Shown here piece after piece: positions 11,561-21,708 of a stretch of 64,000 nt of DNA. How positions within the stretch are numbered: position 1 is the stretch's first letter; every line of letters begins with the position of its first letter. This DNA is from Berberis thunbergii (Eukaryota; Streptophyta; Magnoliopsida; Ranunculales; Berberidaceae), in NCBI GenBank assembly GCA_003290165.1, contig QNQO01002069.1, positions 88,592 through 152,591 of the forward strand. Reading direction: 5' to 3'. The notes beneath the pieces were generated by a model. It was not told the origin of the DNA, did not search any database, and saw only the letters and a program-made list of their open reading frames with translations. Both the position numbers and the translations under genes were made by a program.

Positions 11561-11897
11561 GCGAAAAGGGTTTGAGTTAGGGTTTCTTTCGGGTTTTTTT
11601 TTTTTTCTCTGCTCTGCCTCTGACTCGGTCTGTGTGAGAGAAGAAAATCGGGCGAAATTAAAATTTTTGTAGTCAACGAATTTTGACTACCCCCGGACCG
11701 TGTCTGACCGAGTCTGGATCGTGTCCGGACCGTATTTGACCGTGTCTGGACCGTGTCCAAATCAGTCAACGAATTTTGACCGTTGACCCCGTGTCCAATA
11801 CGTGTCCAGTGCGTGTCGTGCACGAATCCGTGTCCGACACGTATTTGACGCGTGATTCGAGGGGTTTTCGGAGAGTCGGTGCATCCTTGGTTTGTTC

Positions 11898-12088
11898 TAT
11901 GTCCGGCTAATTTGATCCATCTCGTTAACCAATTCTCGTGATAACTCGCATGTCGTCTTCAAAAATTTATGAGACTCTGACTTGTACAACTGTGGAAATA
12001 TCTCAATAGCACCAGGGTACCTACCGCCAACTATGTTTGCAACTTTAGAATTAATGCACATTCAGGCGGTTGAACTCGTAGCTTTTGC
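11898..12088 (-). other. Short unrecognised coding-like stretch flanking the hAT
   Basis: On the minus strand about 45 codons are open (includes GGRYPGAIEIFPQLYKSE and KTTCELSRELVNEMDQI), ending near the hAT target site. The composition looks protein-like, but I do not recognise the family. It may be an exon fragment or part of an older element cut by the hAT. It lies head to head with the P450 start codon at 12176, so the P450 leader must be short or overlap it. Confidence 0.3.
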
Positions 12089-12175
12089 TTGTTCATCATA
12101 AAACATTATAATCCATTCTATCTTACTTCAGAAATATTAAAAAGCTCTGTATCAAACAAAAAAGGGAAAGAGATT

Positions 12176-13741
12176 ATGGAGTTCTATTCAATGCTAGAAG
12201 CCTCATTGGAGCACACTGTCAAGTGGTTACTTGAATTATGCGTTGCAATCTTTTGCCTCATCTCCATAATATGGTACCTGAAAAACAGAAATGAGGTTCT
12301 TGTATACTGGCCTATTGTGAATGAGCTTCCATCCGTCCTAAAAAATGCTCACCGAATTCATGATTGGAGCGTGGAGCTTGCGAATGCTGTAGGCAGCACA
12401 ATAGTTGGACACGGACCAATTGTCGCTCCCTTGAATTTGCTCTTCACTTGTGACCCACGCAATGTTGAGTACATTGCCAAGACCAACTTCTCCAACTTCC
12501 CCAAAGGTGTAGGCTATTCCGACATGTTTGATATACTAGGGAAAGGGATATTTAATGTGGACTTTGAACAATGGAATGTACAGAGGAGGATGGCCAACAC
12601 CACGTTCCATACAAAGGAGTTTCGTGCCTACATAGCCAGCATGAGCCAAACTGTGGTGAAAGACTCACTCCTGCCTTTGTTGGCACATGTTGCTAGAGAA
12701 ACGTATGTTATTGACTTGGAAGATGTGTTTTTAAGATTTTCATTTGATAGTATTTCAGGTGTCATATTGGGGAGAAATCCCAATAGTCTTTCTATAGATC
12801 TTCCAGAGAACAAACTTGCCCGAGCAATAGATGATGCAACTGAAACCATATTTTATAGGCATATAACACCTACTGCATGGTGGAAGTTCTGCAGACGCTT
12901 GACAATTGGGAAGGAGAAGAAGTTAAAAGAAGCATGGAAAGTCGTAGATAGTCACTTGGAACAAGAAATAACGTCAAAGAAAAAGGATTTGCTTCAAGGA
13001 ATTCAACATGCTGATATGATAGGATCATATATTGTTAATTCTCAACAAAGAGAGAAGAACGATTTGTTACCAAAGGGTGATGGCTTCCTTAGAGACACTG
13101 GTTTGAGCTTTGTTTTTGCAGGAAGAGATTCAACTGGAACCTCACTTGCTTGGTTCTTTTGGTTGGTTGCTAAGAACCCAAGTGTTGAAGAAAAGCTCTT
13201 GGAAGAATTGAGGCTTCTTCATGCAAAAAACATTGAAAGCGATAATTACAAAAGGAGGCCATATGTAGTGTTCAAGTCCTATGATTTAAAAGGGTTAGTC
13301 TATCTTCATGCAGCCTTGTGTGAGTCCTTGAGGTTGTATCCTCCTCTTCCTGTGAACCACAAAGGGGTTCATAAGGAAGATGTGCTCCCTGATGGAACTG
13401 TAGTGAAGCCAGGAATGAAGATACTAATATCAATGTATGCAATGGGGAGGCTAGAATGGTTGTGGGGGAAAGATTGTGCAGAATTCAAGCCCGAGAGATG
13501 GATCGACGAGAATGGAAGGCTATGTCCTATACCCATGTCAAAATTTTTTACCTTCAATGCTGGGCCGAGGAATTGCATCGGAAGGGATATGGCCTTTACT
13601 CAGATGAAGCTTGTGGTTGCAGCTGTGCTCTTCAACTTCCATATTGAACTTGTTGATGGGCAAATTATTCGCCCCAAACCATCGGCAGTCTTACACATGC
13701 AGAATGGATTGAAGGTTAGGATAAAACAGAGGACTGATTAG
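12176..13741 (+). CDS. Cytochrome P450, CYP96A-like (CYP86 clan)
   Basis: Intact intronless frame of 521 codons. The ATG at 12176 (MEFYSMLEASLEHTVKWLLE) is chosen because it gives the N-terminal membrane anchor at about residues 15-35 and a usual family length; upstream in-frame codons lack an ATG. P450 landmarks: I-helix AGRDST near residue 316, ExxR as ESLR near 383, PERW (FKPERW), and the haem loop FNAGPRNCIG at about 460-469 with Cys467 as haem ligand. HRIHDW and NFPKG near the N-terminal third and the lack of introns fit CYP96A/CYP86 enzymes. These are ER-bound monooxygenases that hydroxylate alkanes or fatty acids in cuticular wax, cutin or suberin synthesis. Substrate cannot be told from sequence. 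The second Thr of the usual AGRDTT is kept, the first is Ser. It is the only intact host gene seen and lies between a hAT and a copia LTR. Confidence 0.9.
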   Translation: MEFYSMLEASLEHTVKWLLELCVAIFCLISIIWYLKNRNEVLVYWPIVNELPSVLKNAHRIHDWSVELANAVGSTIVGHGPIVAPLNLLFTCDPRNVEYIAKTNFSNFPKGVGYSDMFDILGKGIFNVDFEQWNVQRRMANTTFHTKEFRAYIASMSQTVVKDSLLPLLAHVARETYVIDLEDVFLRFSFDSISGVILGRNPNSLSIDLPENKLARAIDDATETIFYRHITPTAWWKFCRRLTIGKEKKLKEAWKVVDSHLEQEITSKKKDLLQGIQHADMIGSYIVNSQQREKNDLLPKGDGFLRDTGLSFVFAGRDSTGTSLAWFFWLVAKNPSVEEKLLEELRLLHAKNIESDNYKRRPYVVFKSYDLKGLVYLHAALCESLRLYPPLPVNHKGVHKEDVLPDGTVVKPGMKILISMYAMGRLEWLWGKDCAEFKPERWIDENGRLCPIPMSKFFTFNAGPRNCIGRDMAFTQMKLVVAAVLFNFHIELVDGQIIRPKPSAVLHMQNGLKVRIKQRTD

Positions 13742-13802
13742 CAGTGTTTTGAATGAATCTTAATTATGGTGTGATATGTTATTTATTAGTATCCATCCTC
13801 GT

Positions 13803-13808
13803 AATAAA
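13803..13808 (+). terminator. Candidate polyadenylation signal of the P450 gene
   Basis: AATAAA lies 62 bases after the P450 stop codon, in a T-rich region, and about 95 bases before the copia-B LTR. Position and sequence fit a plant poly(A) signal; there is no direct evidence of use. Confidence 0.35.
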
Positions 13809-13902
13809 TATCACTGAAGTTGTAATAATTTGAATGGAATGTATGGTGTTTTTCAACGTGTTCCATTCGTGCATGCAGTGGATAAATTTAATCATTGTGC
13901 TT

Positions 13903-14402
13903 TGTTGAAAAATTCCCACATAGTTCATGTTATTATATGTTATAGACTGTCGAACTATATGTGAGTGATGTTTGATTAGACCCTATTAGTTGTGATTATT
14001 AAAAAATAAGAGTAGGGTCATAAATACGTTTTTAATTACATGTTGCATGTCTTGACATGTATTACTAAATTGGGTATGGATGTTATTTATGTGAAGATAC
14101 AAATTTAAGTTTCACTATAATTCTATTATTGATGATAGGCTAATAATAGAATTAAAGTTCTATATATACGGTTGAGGTTCTCACTCCAAATCTATTTTCT
14201 ATCTCCTACTTTTTCCATTTGAGAAACACGGGAGAAAGGTTCTAGTGATGGATAGTATATTCGCTTTGTGTTGCATAGTTCGTAAGAATTGCTACGAGGA
14301 TACTCTTCGTCAATGGCAATTTCTGATACATATTAATTAAAGTTTCTCTTAATTGATTATTGATATGAGGTCTTGGTTTATGGTCATGTTAAATTTCAAC
14401 TA
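13903..14402 (+). repeat. 5' LTR of copia-B
   Basis: Begins TGTTGAAAAATTCCCACATA, close to the common copia LTR start, and ends just before the primer binding site. A TATA-like box TATATATACGG at 14161 is a plausible LTR promoter. About 500 bp. No partner LTR in the window. Confidence 0.7.
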
Positions 14403-14404
14403 GT

Positions 14405-14416
14405 GGTATCAGATTC
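14405..14416 (+). other. Primer binding site of copia-B
   Basis: TGGTATCAGATT beside the LTR end is complementary over its first ten bases to the 3' end of initiator Met tRNA, as is usual in copia elements. The rest of the leader (to about 14600) contains no gene. Confidence 0.75.
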
Positions 14417-14635
14417 TCCTTGCCAAAAAACATATAGGTTTATTGTTTTCCTATTGCTTGATTAATTAATCAATCGTCACATGAGTTTCACCTAAATCCT
14501 AGAAATCTATTTCGCCAGATTCGATTTTCCCGGCAATTGGACTGTGGTTATGTCGTTTTATAATTGACCCCACACAGATTAATTTTTTTTTCTTTGGGTG
14601 GTTAGTGAACAATTTAAAAAACTGTCAAAATCGGC

Positions 14636-14790
14636 TTGCACAATTGGGCCATGTTCCACAATTTCAGTGTTTCGGCCATGTTGCACAATTGGGCCATGTT
14701 GCACAATTAAAGCTTCTCGTAATTGAAAATCGACTTGCACAATTGCACAATTTCAGTGTTTTGGCTTGCACAATTGGGCCATGTTGGTGA
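14636..14790. repeat. Local repeats of a TTGCACAATTGGGCCATGTT unit
   Basis: The phrase CACAATTGGGCCATGTT recurs at about 14640, 14685 and 14770, with shorter CACAATT copies between and CACAATTTCAGTGTTT twice. The copies are irregularly spaced, as in a small local amplification. It lies in the copia-B leader beside a tRNA-like sequence. No function is visible. Confidence 0.7.
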
Positions 14791-14852
14791 GTCTCGAACC
14801 CGCGACCTCTCACAACAAGAATAGATATCCGACTAACTGAGCTACAATTGGT
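14785..14852 (-). repeat. tRNA-derived sequence (SINE-head-like)
   Basis: The minus strand reads GTAGCTCAGTTAG, an A-box-like block, and about 40 bases on GGTCGCGGGTTCGAGACTC, a near-perfect B box (GGTTCGANNC). The acceptor arms do not pair and the anticodon arm is poor, so this is not a working tRNA gene. It resembles the RNA polymerase III promoter head of a SINE. The body of such a SINE would run toward lower coordinates through the repeat block at 14636-14790. Confidence 0.55.
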
Positions 14853-15702
14853 GGACTCTTATCCAAAGACTTGAATTGTAATGGTGTGTTCGATTTCTCA
14901 TAAAGGTACTAAATATGTACTTATATGTACCATTTCACTCTTGGATATGATAACGTTGGCTGACACAGCTGACGCTATTAAAAGTTTGGCAATATGATCA
15001 CGTTTTTGGAACACTCTTTTAATAGCAAAACGTTATTGTAATACATTCTATAATTCTTAGAAAATGGTATTAATAGTGTTAAACGCTGTTGAAACATTTT
15101 TCATAGCATTTAAAAAATGTTTGTTACATATTTTTATACAGCTTTTTTAGAGTGCTATAAAATTAGTTAACTACAACACTTTAAAAGTGCTATTAAAAGT
15201 GTATGCCAATTATTATTTTTGCCCATTTATTTTTAGCTATGTTGGTACGATTTGCAATGTTCCACCTGCTATTAAAAGTGCAACAATAAATACAATCCAA
15301 CCATATAAGAAAATTACATTACTTGAAAATCATAATAATTCAATACATGAAAAAGTACAATGTCAAACAAAATAAGTGTCATTTGTACATAACATGAAAA
15401 TGTCATTTTGTCAAAGTGTATATAAAATTCTTCATTCCAATCACTGTCTTCTCCTTCATCTTCCTCATCCTGCCATATAAACATACATGCATATCAAAAC
15501 ACCATAGGCAAAATTCACAATAGCAAATAAGCAGTTTTTAAGCTTAAATGGCAGGATCAGAGACTGAAGAACATATTCACCATAGGGAAAATTCACACTT
15601 GTTCATCATGAAGTAGAAACTGAAGAACATATTCTCAATAGCTTAAATGGCCCTAAAACATCAACACACCACAAACTACAAGGTTGAAGGAAAAAAAAGT
15701 AC

Positions 15703-15833
15703 TTGTTAACAAACTGAACAAACCCACAACATTTACCCATAGGTGTCGTCACATGGATCAACTCACCAAATTGGCTAAAAACTTATCTCAAATGATCATC
15801 AGTAACATTAGAATCCAGACCACCAACAAATAT
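15703..15833 (-). pseudogene. RBP45/47-type RNA-binding protein exon fragment (RRM)
   Basis: The minus strand from a good acceptor (TATCTGCAG at 15834) reads IFVGGLDSNVTDDHLR, then a stop (TAA where Gln is expected), then VFSQFGELIHV, PMGK, GFVQFVNK, and a GTAC donor. IFVGGLD is an RNP-2 motif and GFVQF an RNP-1-like motif of the third RRM of plant RBP45/47 poly(A)-RNA binding proteins. One exon only, with a nonsense codon, so this is a captured non-functional piece. Confidence 0.75.
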
Positions 15834-17868
15834 CTGCAGATAGAAATCAGAGTCAAGCCTGTGTTACAGAAAATTTCTAACCTAAAATAGAGTGCAAGTA
15901 CCCACAGTTGTATTATGTCATTCTCGTTCTCAGTTCATTGAGGATTAGGGTAGGAAGCTGCAAGCAAGATTAACATCAGGTAGCAGTATAGATGAATGAC
16001 AATGGAAGGGATAATGAGAAGTCAAATTTAAATGCGAAGGCGAAATGAAAGTAATGGTGGTTGTTAGACATAAGCACCATACTCTATCAAATATAATCAG
16101 ATTCATCACAACACCTTGTAATGGTCCTTGACAAATTCATTAATCCACTTTACTAGGTTAACCAAATGGTTGACTGTTCCTAATTGTTTTGCAGTGTAGA
16201 AGATTCAAAATGATCAAGTTTCTTGATGCACGCCATGTAAGATGAACAAAGCCTTAAATACAATATACGGAGAATTATCAACAATCCCTCGTCTTCTTTA
16301 CCAATGTCTGCATGTCTTCATAACTAATATATATGGTTGTCTGGTAGGGAGTAAACAATTTGCAAATAGATAACACTAAGATACTATAAAGTACACATAT
16401 GGCACCAAACGGGAAGTGGAGAAAAAATAATTATTTGACTACTGCAGCGGATAATCAATCTTAAAGAAACTCTCAACCAAAAAAGAAACAAAGTTCAGAA
16501 CCAGAAAAATATGAATTTACATTCGTATTTTAAAGATAAATTGCATACTGCATGCAACACTATGTTTTGATTTTGATCCAATCGTGTTGCAATAACAAAA
16601 TAACCTAATGAAGTGTAAGGCATAATGTCAGGAATGTTCGATTAGGCAAACGGGCTACAACCAATGGCTTTAGAAATCAAGGATTTTCCAATCAAGTATA
16701 TTAAAATGCAGAAGAGATATCAAAGTAGGCATACAACCAAGTAATGTTTTACAATATTAAGTGCTCGACAATAGAACCACAACCATGAAGCAAATATATC
16801 TTCAAATAAAATCACTGAAGTTACATAAACATGACATCAATATGTACCAGAAACAAGCTGACATAGTAGTCTTTAATCATCAACAGACTGTTCCATCTGT
16901 ATGACTACTAAAGTATGCCCCGTGCTGTTGGCACTCCATATAATTTAATTTTTGCTAAATATTTTGTACTAAACATCTATTTCACTATCCTCATTTTGGC
17001 TCTGAATCAGTATTGAAGTGTAAGCTTATTTTAAGGTATATATTATAAATTTTAGAGTTAGACTTAGTCAAATTTGAATTAATTGAGGAAAAAATTTAAA
17101 TGCCGAGAATGAGTTCTCCCCCAATCTTTGAATTCACCAAAATATGAAGTTTAGAGTTTTTGTTAAATGTGCATTAAAATGCCCGGCTCATTTTTTCTGG
17201 TATGATCGACCCGTCTCATTGCTTTGAAAAATATTAAAAATGTGAAATACTTTATATGTTTTTTAATTATAGAATATATATTTTTAAAATTTTAGCGCTC
17301 GTGTTGATCATTGATTTTGTTGGAAAGATCTTAAAAAATGCATTACAACGATATTAACTTTACCAAAATCTGATAACGATGTAGATAGTTATGATAATTT
17401 TCATTTTGCTAATAGCAAAACACAATATTTTCTCTCTCCGCCACATGTACATTCCACCAACTTTTTTCAAAAGTTTTTCATTATTTTTGCCTTTATACAT
17501 GTTTTATATTTACAAATATGTCATTATGGGAAATGAATATCAACCCTCAAATTCAATACATTTTCCAACTTTTAATCTTAACCATCTTTTATCTCTAATT
17601 CTTTCAATTTGACTTTGTCCCAGTCAGCAATGAATAGTAAAACACCTCTATGAATTGTAATTTAGATATTAAATGCAATAGTTCTTGTTTTGTCTTTTGA
17701 TGCACTGATGAATGTGGTTGAACTGTTGCCAAAAAAGTATCAATCTATATGACTATATTAAATGCAATAGTCAAATCTCTAACCATCGCAACGGATATAC
17801 AATAGGAAACTAAGGATTACTATGGCAAAATGTGAAAATTTCAATTTCAAGGTTTGTAAAATTGTTAC
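15834..17868. other. CACTA-1 interior, no gene recognised
   Basis: AT-rich, intron-like or spacer DNA. No conserved protein block, no LTR or inverted terminus and no RNA gene was recognised on either strand. Confidence 0.4.
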
Positions 17869-17974
17869 CTTGTTCTTATTCCCTTTGTGTTTTCAACAGT
17901 GTCTCCCTTTCTCAAAGCCAGTGTTGATGGTCTAAGGCTTGCCTTGGTTATCTTAATTATGTTTTGACATTGTT
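17869..17974 (-). other. Possible exon fragment of unknown gene
   Basis: A 106-base minus-strand stretch flanked by plausible splice sites (TTGCAACTGCAG acceptor, AACAAG/GTAACA donor) is open in one frame with QCQNIIKITKASLRPSTLAL and RKGDTVENTKGIRTR. Not recognised. It has the same orientation as the other captured exons of CACTA-1, which supports it being another captured exon. Confidence 0.3.
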
Positions 17975-19226
17975 CTGCAGTTGCAAATCTAGAAAAATAA
18001 AAAAACGTGAGGTTTCTAGCTCAATACCTGAAAAACATGAAAAGTTGACAATAAAAATTAATTTATCCAAGTAAAAAACAACACAATTCAACTATCTACA
18101 ACTACTAATATCCATTAATTCTATGAGGACCTTTCGAACTTACTAATTCTCATTACTTGGACTTAAGTTATAAAATGGAAAAAAAATATGTGGTGTATCC
18201 ATGCGTGTATACATTTTGAAACTTCTCTTGCAAAATATACATTTTCCTTCTTTTGGAAAAACTCTTTAATGTAGTTTTTGCTGATACCTTATTGTATTAA
18301 CTATGCCTGACCTTGCATTGTTCAGATGACAAAGGTGAAGGTTGGCAAAGAACATAGATCGGTAGGTCATTTTAAAGTTGAAGTAACATTTTCAGATATG
18401 TAAGATACCAAAAACTGGACCACTTTGAAAGTTTCTTTAACTGTAAATATAATAAGAAACATGGTAAGCAAATTCTAAAAGGCTTGTCTTCACTTCATAG
18501 AATCACCTATTTGCAATTTAGTAATTATCCAACTGATAACGCACAAGATGATGTTCAATATCTAATTCATGCATGACCATAAAGAGAATTCCTTCAAAGG
18601 CAAGCTATCCGAACAATTACGAGGGAGTAAGCAAATATTTGCAGGTTGCCAATTAAGGATGGCATATGCTATTGGCTCATTATAGTTGCAAAACCAATTG
18701 TATTTTTGAATTTTTTTTTTCTGAAATTCTCCTTGCATTATATTCATCCAACTACTTGCTTCCACTCAAGTCAATTACTAAACATAGAAGAGTTTCCATA
18801 AGGCTTTGTGCTCCCCTTTTTTCATTTCAGTCTTATTGTATATGCCAATGAAGCACCAATCAGTTCATCTCATATCAATCAAATGTATTTCAAATATCTC
18901 TTACCATACTAACAGTGTGAAAAACATGTATTAAATAAATCAAATCTATCAAATATCTGTCAAGCTTAACTCAAAATCTCACTTGCAAGTTGACAATTCG
19001 CTTCACAAACTCAAGAACAAGTTTGTTTACTTAAAAGCTCTGAAACCTATTTAGTGATTTCGGTAACCTTTACTGAAGATCATGTAGCTCACATCTTTAC
19101 CTAAGTCTCTAACTACAAGTCTAAAATCAATTCAATTCGGATATTTCTTGATAAGCTAATTGTAATTAAAGTGAAAGAACACTTTCATAAAAGTGTAAGC
19201 AGAACAAAAAAATAAGAATAAAAAAC
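17975..19226. other. CACTA-1 interior, no gene recognised
   Basis: AT-rich sequence between putative captured exons. Only short open stretches without recognisable content. Confidence 0.4.
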
Positions 19227-19355
19227 TTGTTTAGGAATCGAAGCAACAAAAGTGTCTTCACTCTCTCTGAATCCAATCGGTTCATACTCTCTCTCCTCAT
19301 TCGCCACTAATTCAAGAATCCTTGATCGACCTCTGTTTCCACTTCCACTTCCATC
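19227..19355 (-). pseudogene. Captured exon of unrecognised host gene
   Basis: A minus-strand exon-like block of 43 open codons after a good acceptor (GACTTCCAG) and ending before GTTTTT. It contains DGSGSGNRGRSRILELVANE and REYEPIGFRESEDTFVASIP. Codon composition and splice-like borders look genic, but I do not recognise the family. It follows the dehydroquinate synthase exon (19595-19722) in the same orientation, so a chimeric transcript could join them. Confidence 0.4.
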
Positions 19356-19594
19356 CTGGAAGTCAAAGACCAATCGATCATCAATCAATAATCAAAGAGA
19401 AACAGTCACTCATGATTATAGATGTTCAATTGTTCTTAATGAAATAAAAATCCAATTTTTTTTTCTTCGAAAAGCTAACAACATAGTAACCAAATCAAGC
19501 GAAAAAGGAAGAAAACTCACCGAAAGATTGAAGAGAGAGTTAGTTTGGATTTGGAGAGATGATTAGAGAAGCGTGGATGGAAGAAAATAAGTAC

Positions 19595-19722
19595 CTTTGA
19601 AAAAGGTCGGGTTCGTCAAAAAGCTTGGATCTGATGTAGATCAGATAGCTACAGTCCCCTAAATCAACATTAACGGTGGTTGCCACCCTTGAGTCAGTCT
19701 TACTTGAGGAGGACTGTTCCAT
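19595..19722 (-). pseudogene. 3-dehydroquinate synthase exon fragment
   Basis: The minus strand reads MEQSSSSKTDSRVATTV, then NVDLGDCSYLIYIRSKLF and DEPDLFQR, with a GTACTT donor right after. Plant dehydroquinate synthase, the plastid shikimate-pathway enzyme converting DAHP to 3-dehydroquinate, has a VDLGDRSYPIYIGSGLL block at the same place just after the transit peptide. Only this exon is present, and the conserved Arg, Pro and Gly have changed. It is read as a captured, decaying fragment inside CACTA-1. Confidence 0.75.
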
Positions 19723-20334
19723 TACTTCAGCTGAATTGGCCGAGATTTTAGATCAAATTCGATCCAAATTCACAACAGGTCTTGCAATTCAATTCAATCA
19801 AGTACAACCAGATGATAGGAAATTCAATCGAAGCAAGCGGGAAGGAAGATAAAGTTTGGCACTTTTGGATGCGCCATTGGAAAACAGAGAGGGGAAAAGA
19901 GTTGTTGTTCAAGAAGAGGAGAAAGATGCGGAGAAGAAAATGAGGGTTTGCTTTCATAGAGAAATAGACCGGTGGAACTCGACCCCCCCTCATTCTCTCT
20001 TCCTCTATTTTAATGTGTGCCTTTAGTTAATAAGAGCGGAAGGGATTTTTAAATTTTGAAGTGAAATAGAGGCGGTTCATTTTTTTTAAAGTTCTTGCTC
20101 TTATTCTATAGCGTTTTATTACTGTAATACTATTAAAATTGGCTTTTCATAGCACTAAGTGTAAAAATGATATATTTAAACGCAATTAATAAACATTTGT
20201 ATTGTAGTGAGTCTATTTGTTCACTCATCAATTAGACAAAATTATGCATGACAATGATATACATATATTGATGCGAGGTTGTTCTTTTGTGTTATTTAGT
20301 GATTGTTTATTCAATATCTGCCAATTTAAACAAC

Positions 20335-21091
20335 ATTTCAGTATTTAATGGTTCAAACTTTGTAAAATGGAAAGACCATATAGTGATCAATTTTGGTGTA
20401 TGGATTTGGATTATGCGCTTCCGTTGATGAACCCACTAAGCTTATAACTGATTCTAGTTCAGTTGAAGATAAGACTTCTTATGAAAAGTTGGAGCGCTCT
20501 AATCACATTAGTCTTGTGATAATGAAGCACTCTATTTTTGAAACTTTTCGTGGTGCCATGCCTAAAGCAAAAAATGCTAAAGCTTTCTTATACCAGGTTG
20601 CAAACCGATTTATTACATCGGAAAAGGTGGAGGCAAGTATGCTTCTTAGCAAACTTGTTACCATGTGGTATACTAACAAATGAAATTTAAGAGAGTATAT
20701 AATGGAAATGTCTAATGTTGTTTTCAAAATGAGGACACTAAAGCTGAAATTTTCTGATAATCTCCTTGTGCACCTCATTTTGATTTCTCTTCCTCGCTAA
20801 TTTAGTTTATTTAAGATCAATTATAATAATCAAAGGGAGAAATAAACTCTTAATGAGCTCATTGCTCAATGTGTGCAAGAAGAGGAACGACTAAAACGAG
20901 AAAAGATAAAAAGTGCTCATATGATGACATTTTCCAATGGCAATTCAAGTATCAAGAAAAGCAAAAGAAATATTATTGTTAAAGCTAAGGGAACTGTATC
21001 TGATGAGACTTCATAGGCAAATGTGCAACATAAACATGATAAGGTCACCACATGTTTCTTTGCAAGAAAGCGAGTCATGTGAAGAATGATT
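20335..21091 (+). pseudogene. copia-B gag, broken
   Basis: The plus strand reads FNGSNFVKWKDHIVINFG (a typical copia gag opening), then KLERSNHISLVIMKHSIFET, FRGAMPKAKNAKAFL, REYIMEMSNVVFKMRTLKLK, FSDNLLVHLILISLPR and TLNELIAQCVQEEERLKRE. The family is copia gag/UBN2. Several stops and one or two frameshifts break the frame. The zinc knuckle at the end is cut between codons for Asp and Cys by CACTA-2 at 21091. Gag forms the virus-like particle of the retrotransposon; this copy cannot. Confidence 0.85.
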
Positions 21092-21550
21092 CACTACACC
21101 AGAATGGGTAATTAGTAACATTAAATTTTTTTAATTTATTTGTAATTCTTCATTGTGTTACAAGTCTTGTAACCCAAAAAGATGTTACTAATTATTGACT
21201 TAAGTTACTATTAGTAATTTTATTAATATATTATTTACAAAAATAACTAAGAAAAATATTTAATTAAATTATTAATTATTGGTTCATTTTACTATTCATT
21301 TATTTTCTAAACCCAAATTCTGCAAAACCAAAAAAATTTTCAAACTCTCGATCTAGATCTTGATCTAAGACCATTTTCCAATTCTTTCAATCCAAGATCT
21401 TTTCGTCACTCTTTCGATTTTTCCCGCTCTCGATCGATCTTTTCTTCCCTCTTTTATCATTTTCTGTTGATCGATCTCTGTTCATGTCACTATTGATTGA
21501 TCTTTGTTGATTATGACTTTAAACTATATGTGGGGTTTTCTTCATCTTAA

Positions 21551-21706
21551 ATGGAAACTTCAGATCTAGAAAAGAGCGCGAAGTCGATGACAACTTCGAA
21601 CTCGCAGTCGATCTCTACATGCAAGCCATCGCCATGGATCCTAACAAGGCAGATATCTTAGCTGACCGTGCTCAAGCCTACCTCAAACTCTTACACTTCA
21701 GTAGTA
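21551..21706 (+). pseudogene. SGT1: SGT1 first-exon fragment (TPR domain)
   Basis: ATG at 21551 opens METSDLEKSAK. After a small deletion and frame change the text continues VDDNFELAVDLY, QAIAMDPNKADI and LADRAQAYLKL, the first TPR of SGT1. SGT1 is the HSP90/SKP1-associated co-chaperone of plant immunity and SCF function. The deletion removes about three codons (the family has EAF here) plus a phase change. The fragment stops just before the gypsy LTR at 21709, and the sequence after the gypsy (GTATCTCAATTTC at 29896) looks like the start of the first intron. About 220 bases of CT-rich leader upstream (21330-21550) may be the captured 5' UTR. Confidence 0.8.
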
Positions 21707-21708
21707 TC

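Larger units (their letters stand above)
8257..11889 (-). mobile_element. Near-complete hAT DNA transposon
   Basis: A 3,633-bp element with inverted ends CAAGGATGCAC(G/C)GACTC at both termini and a perfect 8-bp target duplication GTTTGTTC (8249-8256 and 11890-11897). Subterminal regions carry clustered GACACGG / CCGTGTC motifs at about 8268-8360 and 11690-11870, which face each other in inverted orientation. It encodes a single spliced transposase on the minus strand. Ends, subterminal arrays and most of the coding region are preserved, so this is one of the younger elements here. It is a separate family from the two TAGGGGTG-ended hAT derivatives. Confidence 0.95.
14950..20207. mobile_element. 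CACTA-like element carrying antisense host exons (CACTA-1)
   Basis: The right end reads TTTGTATTGTAGTG at 20194-20207, the reverse complement of a CACTA terminus (CACTACAATACAAATG). Copia-B leader/gag sequence follows it. AT-rich arms with repeated AATAGCACTTTT / AGTGCTATTAAAAG-type motifs lie at about 14975-15290 and 20095-20200. A matching CACTA terminus on the left was not found, so the left boundary is a guess and the left tip may be deleted. Between the arms are exon-like fragments of at least two host genes, both on the minus strand, and no transposase. Confidence 0.55.

Noticed and set aside
12089..12175. An upstream start extending the P450 by 29 residues
   Set aside because: The extension would start at a TTG codon and adds a stretch unlike P450 N-termini; the ATG at 12176 places the membrane anchor normally.
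14785..14852. A functional tRNA gene
   Set aside because: A and B boxes are present, but the acceptor stem does not pair and no sound anticodon arm forms.
14860..14960. A left CACTA terminus for CACTA-1
   Set aside because: No CACTACAA-type end and no matching 3-bp duplication was found there. The left boundary given is only where the arm-like repeats begin.
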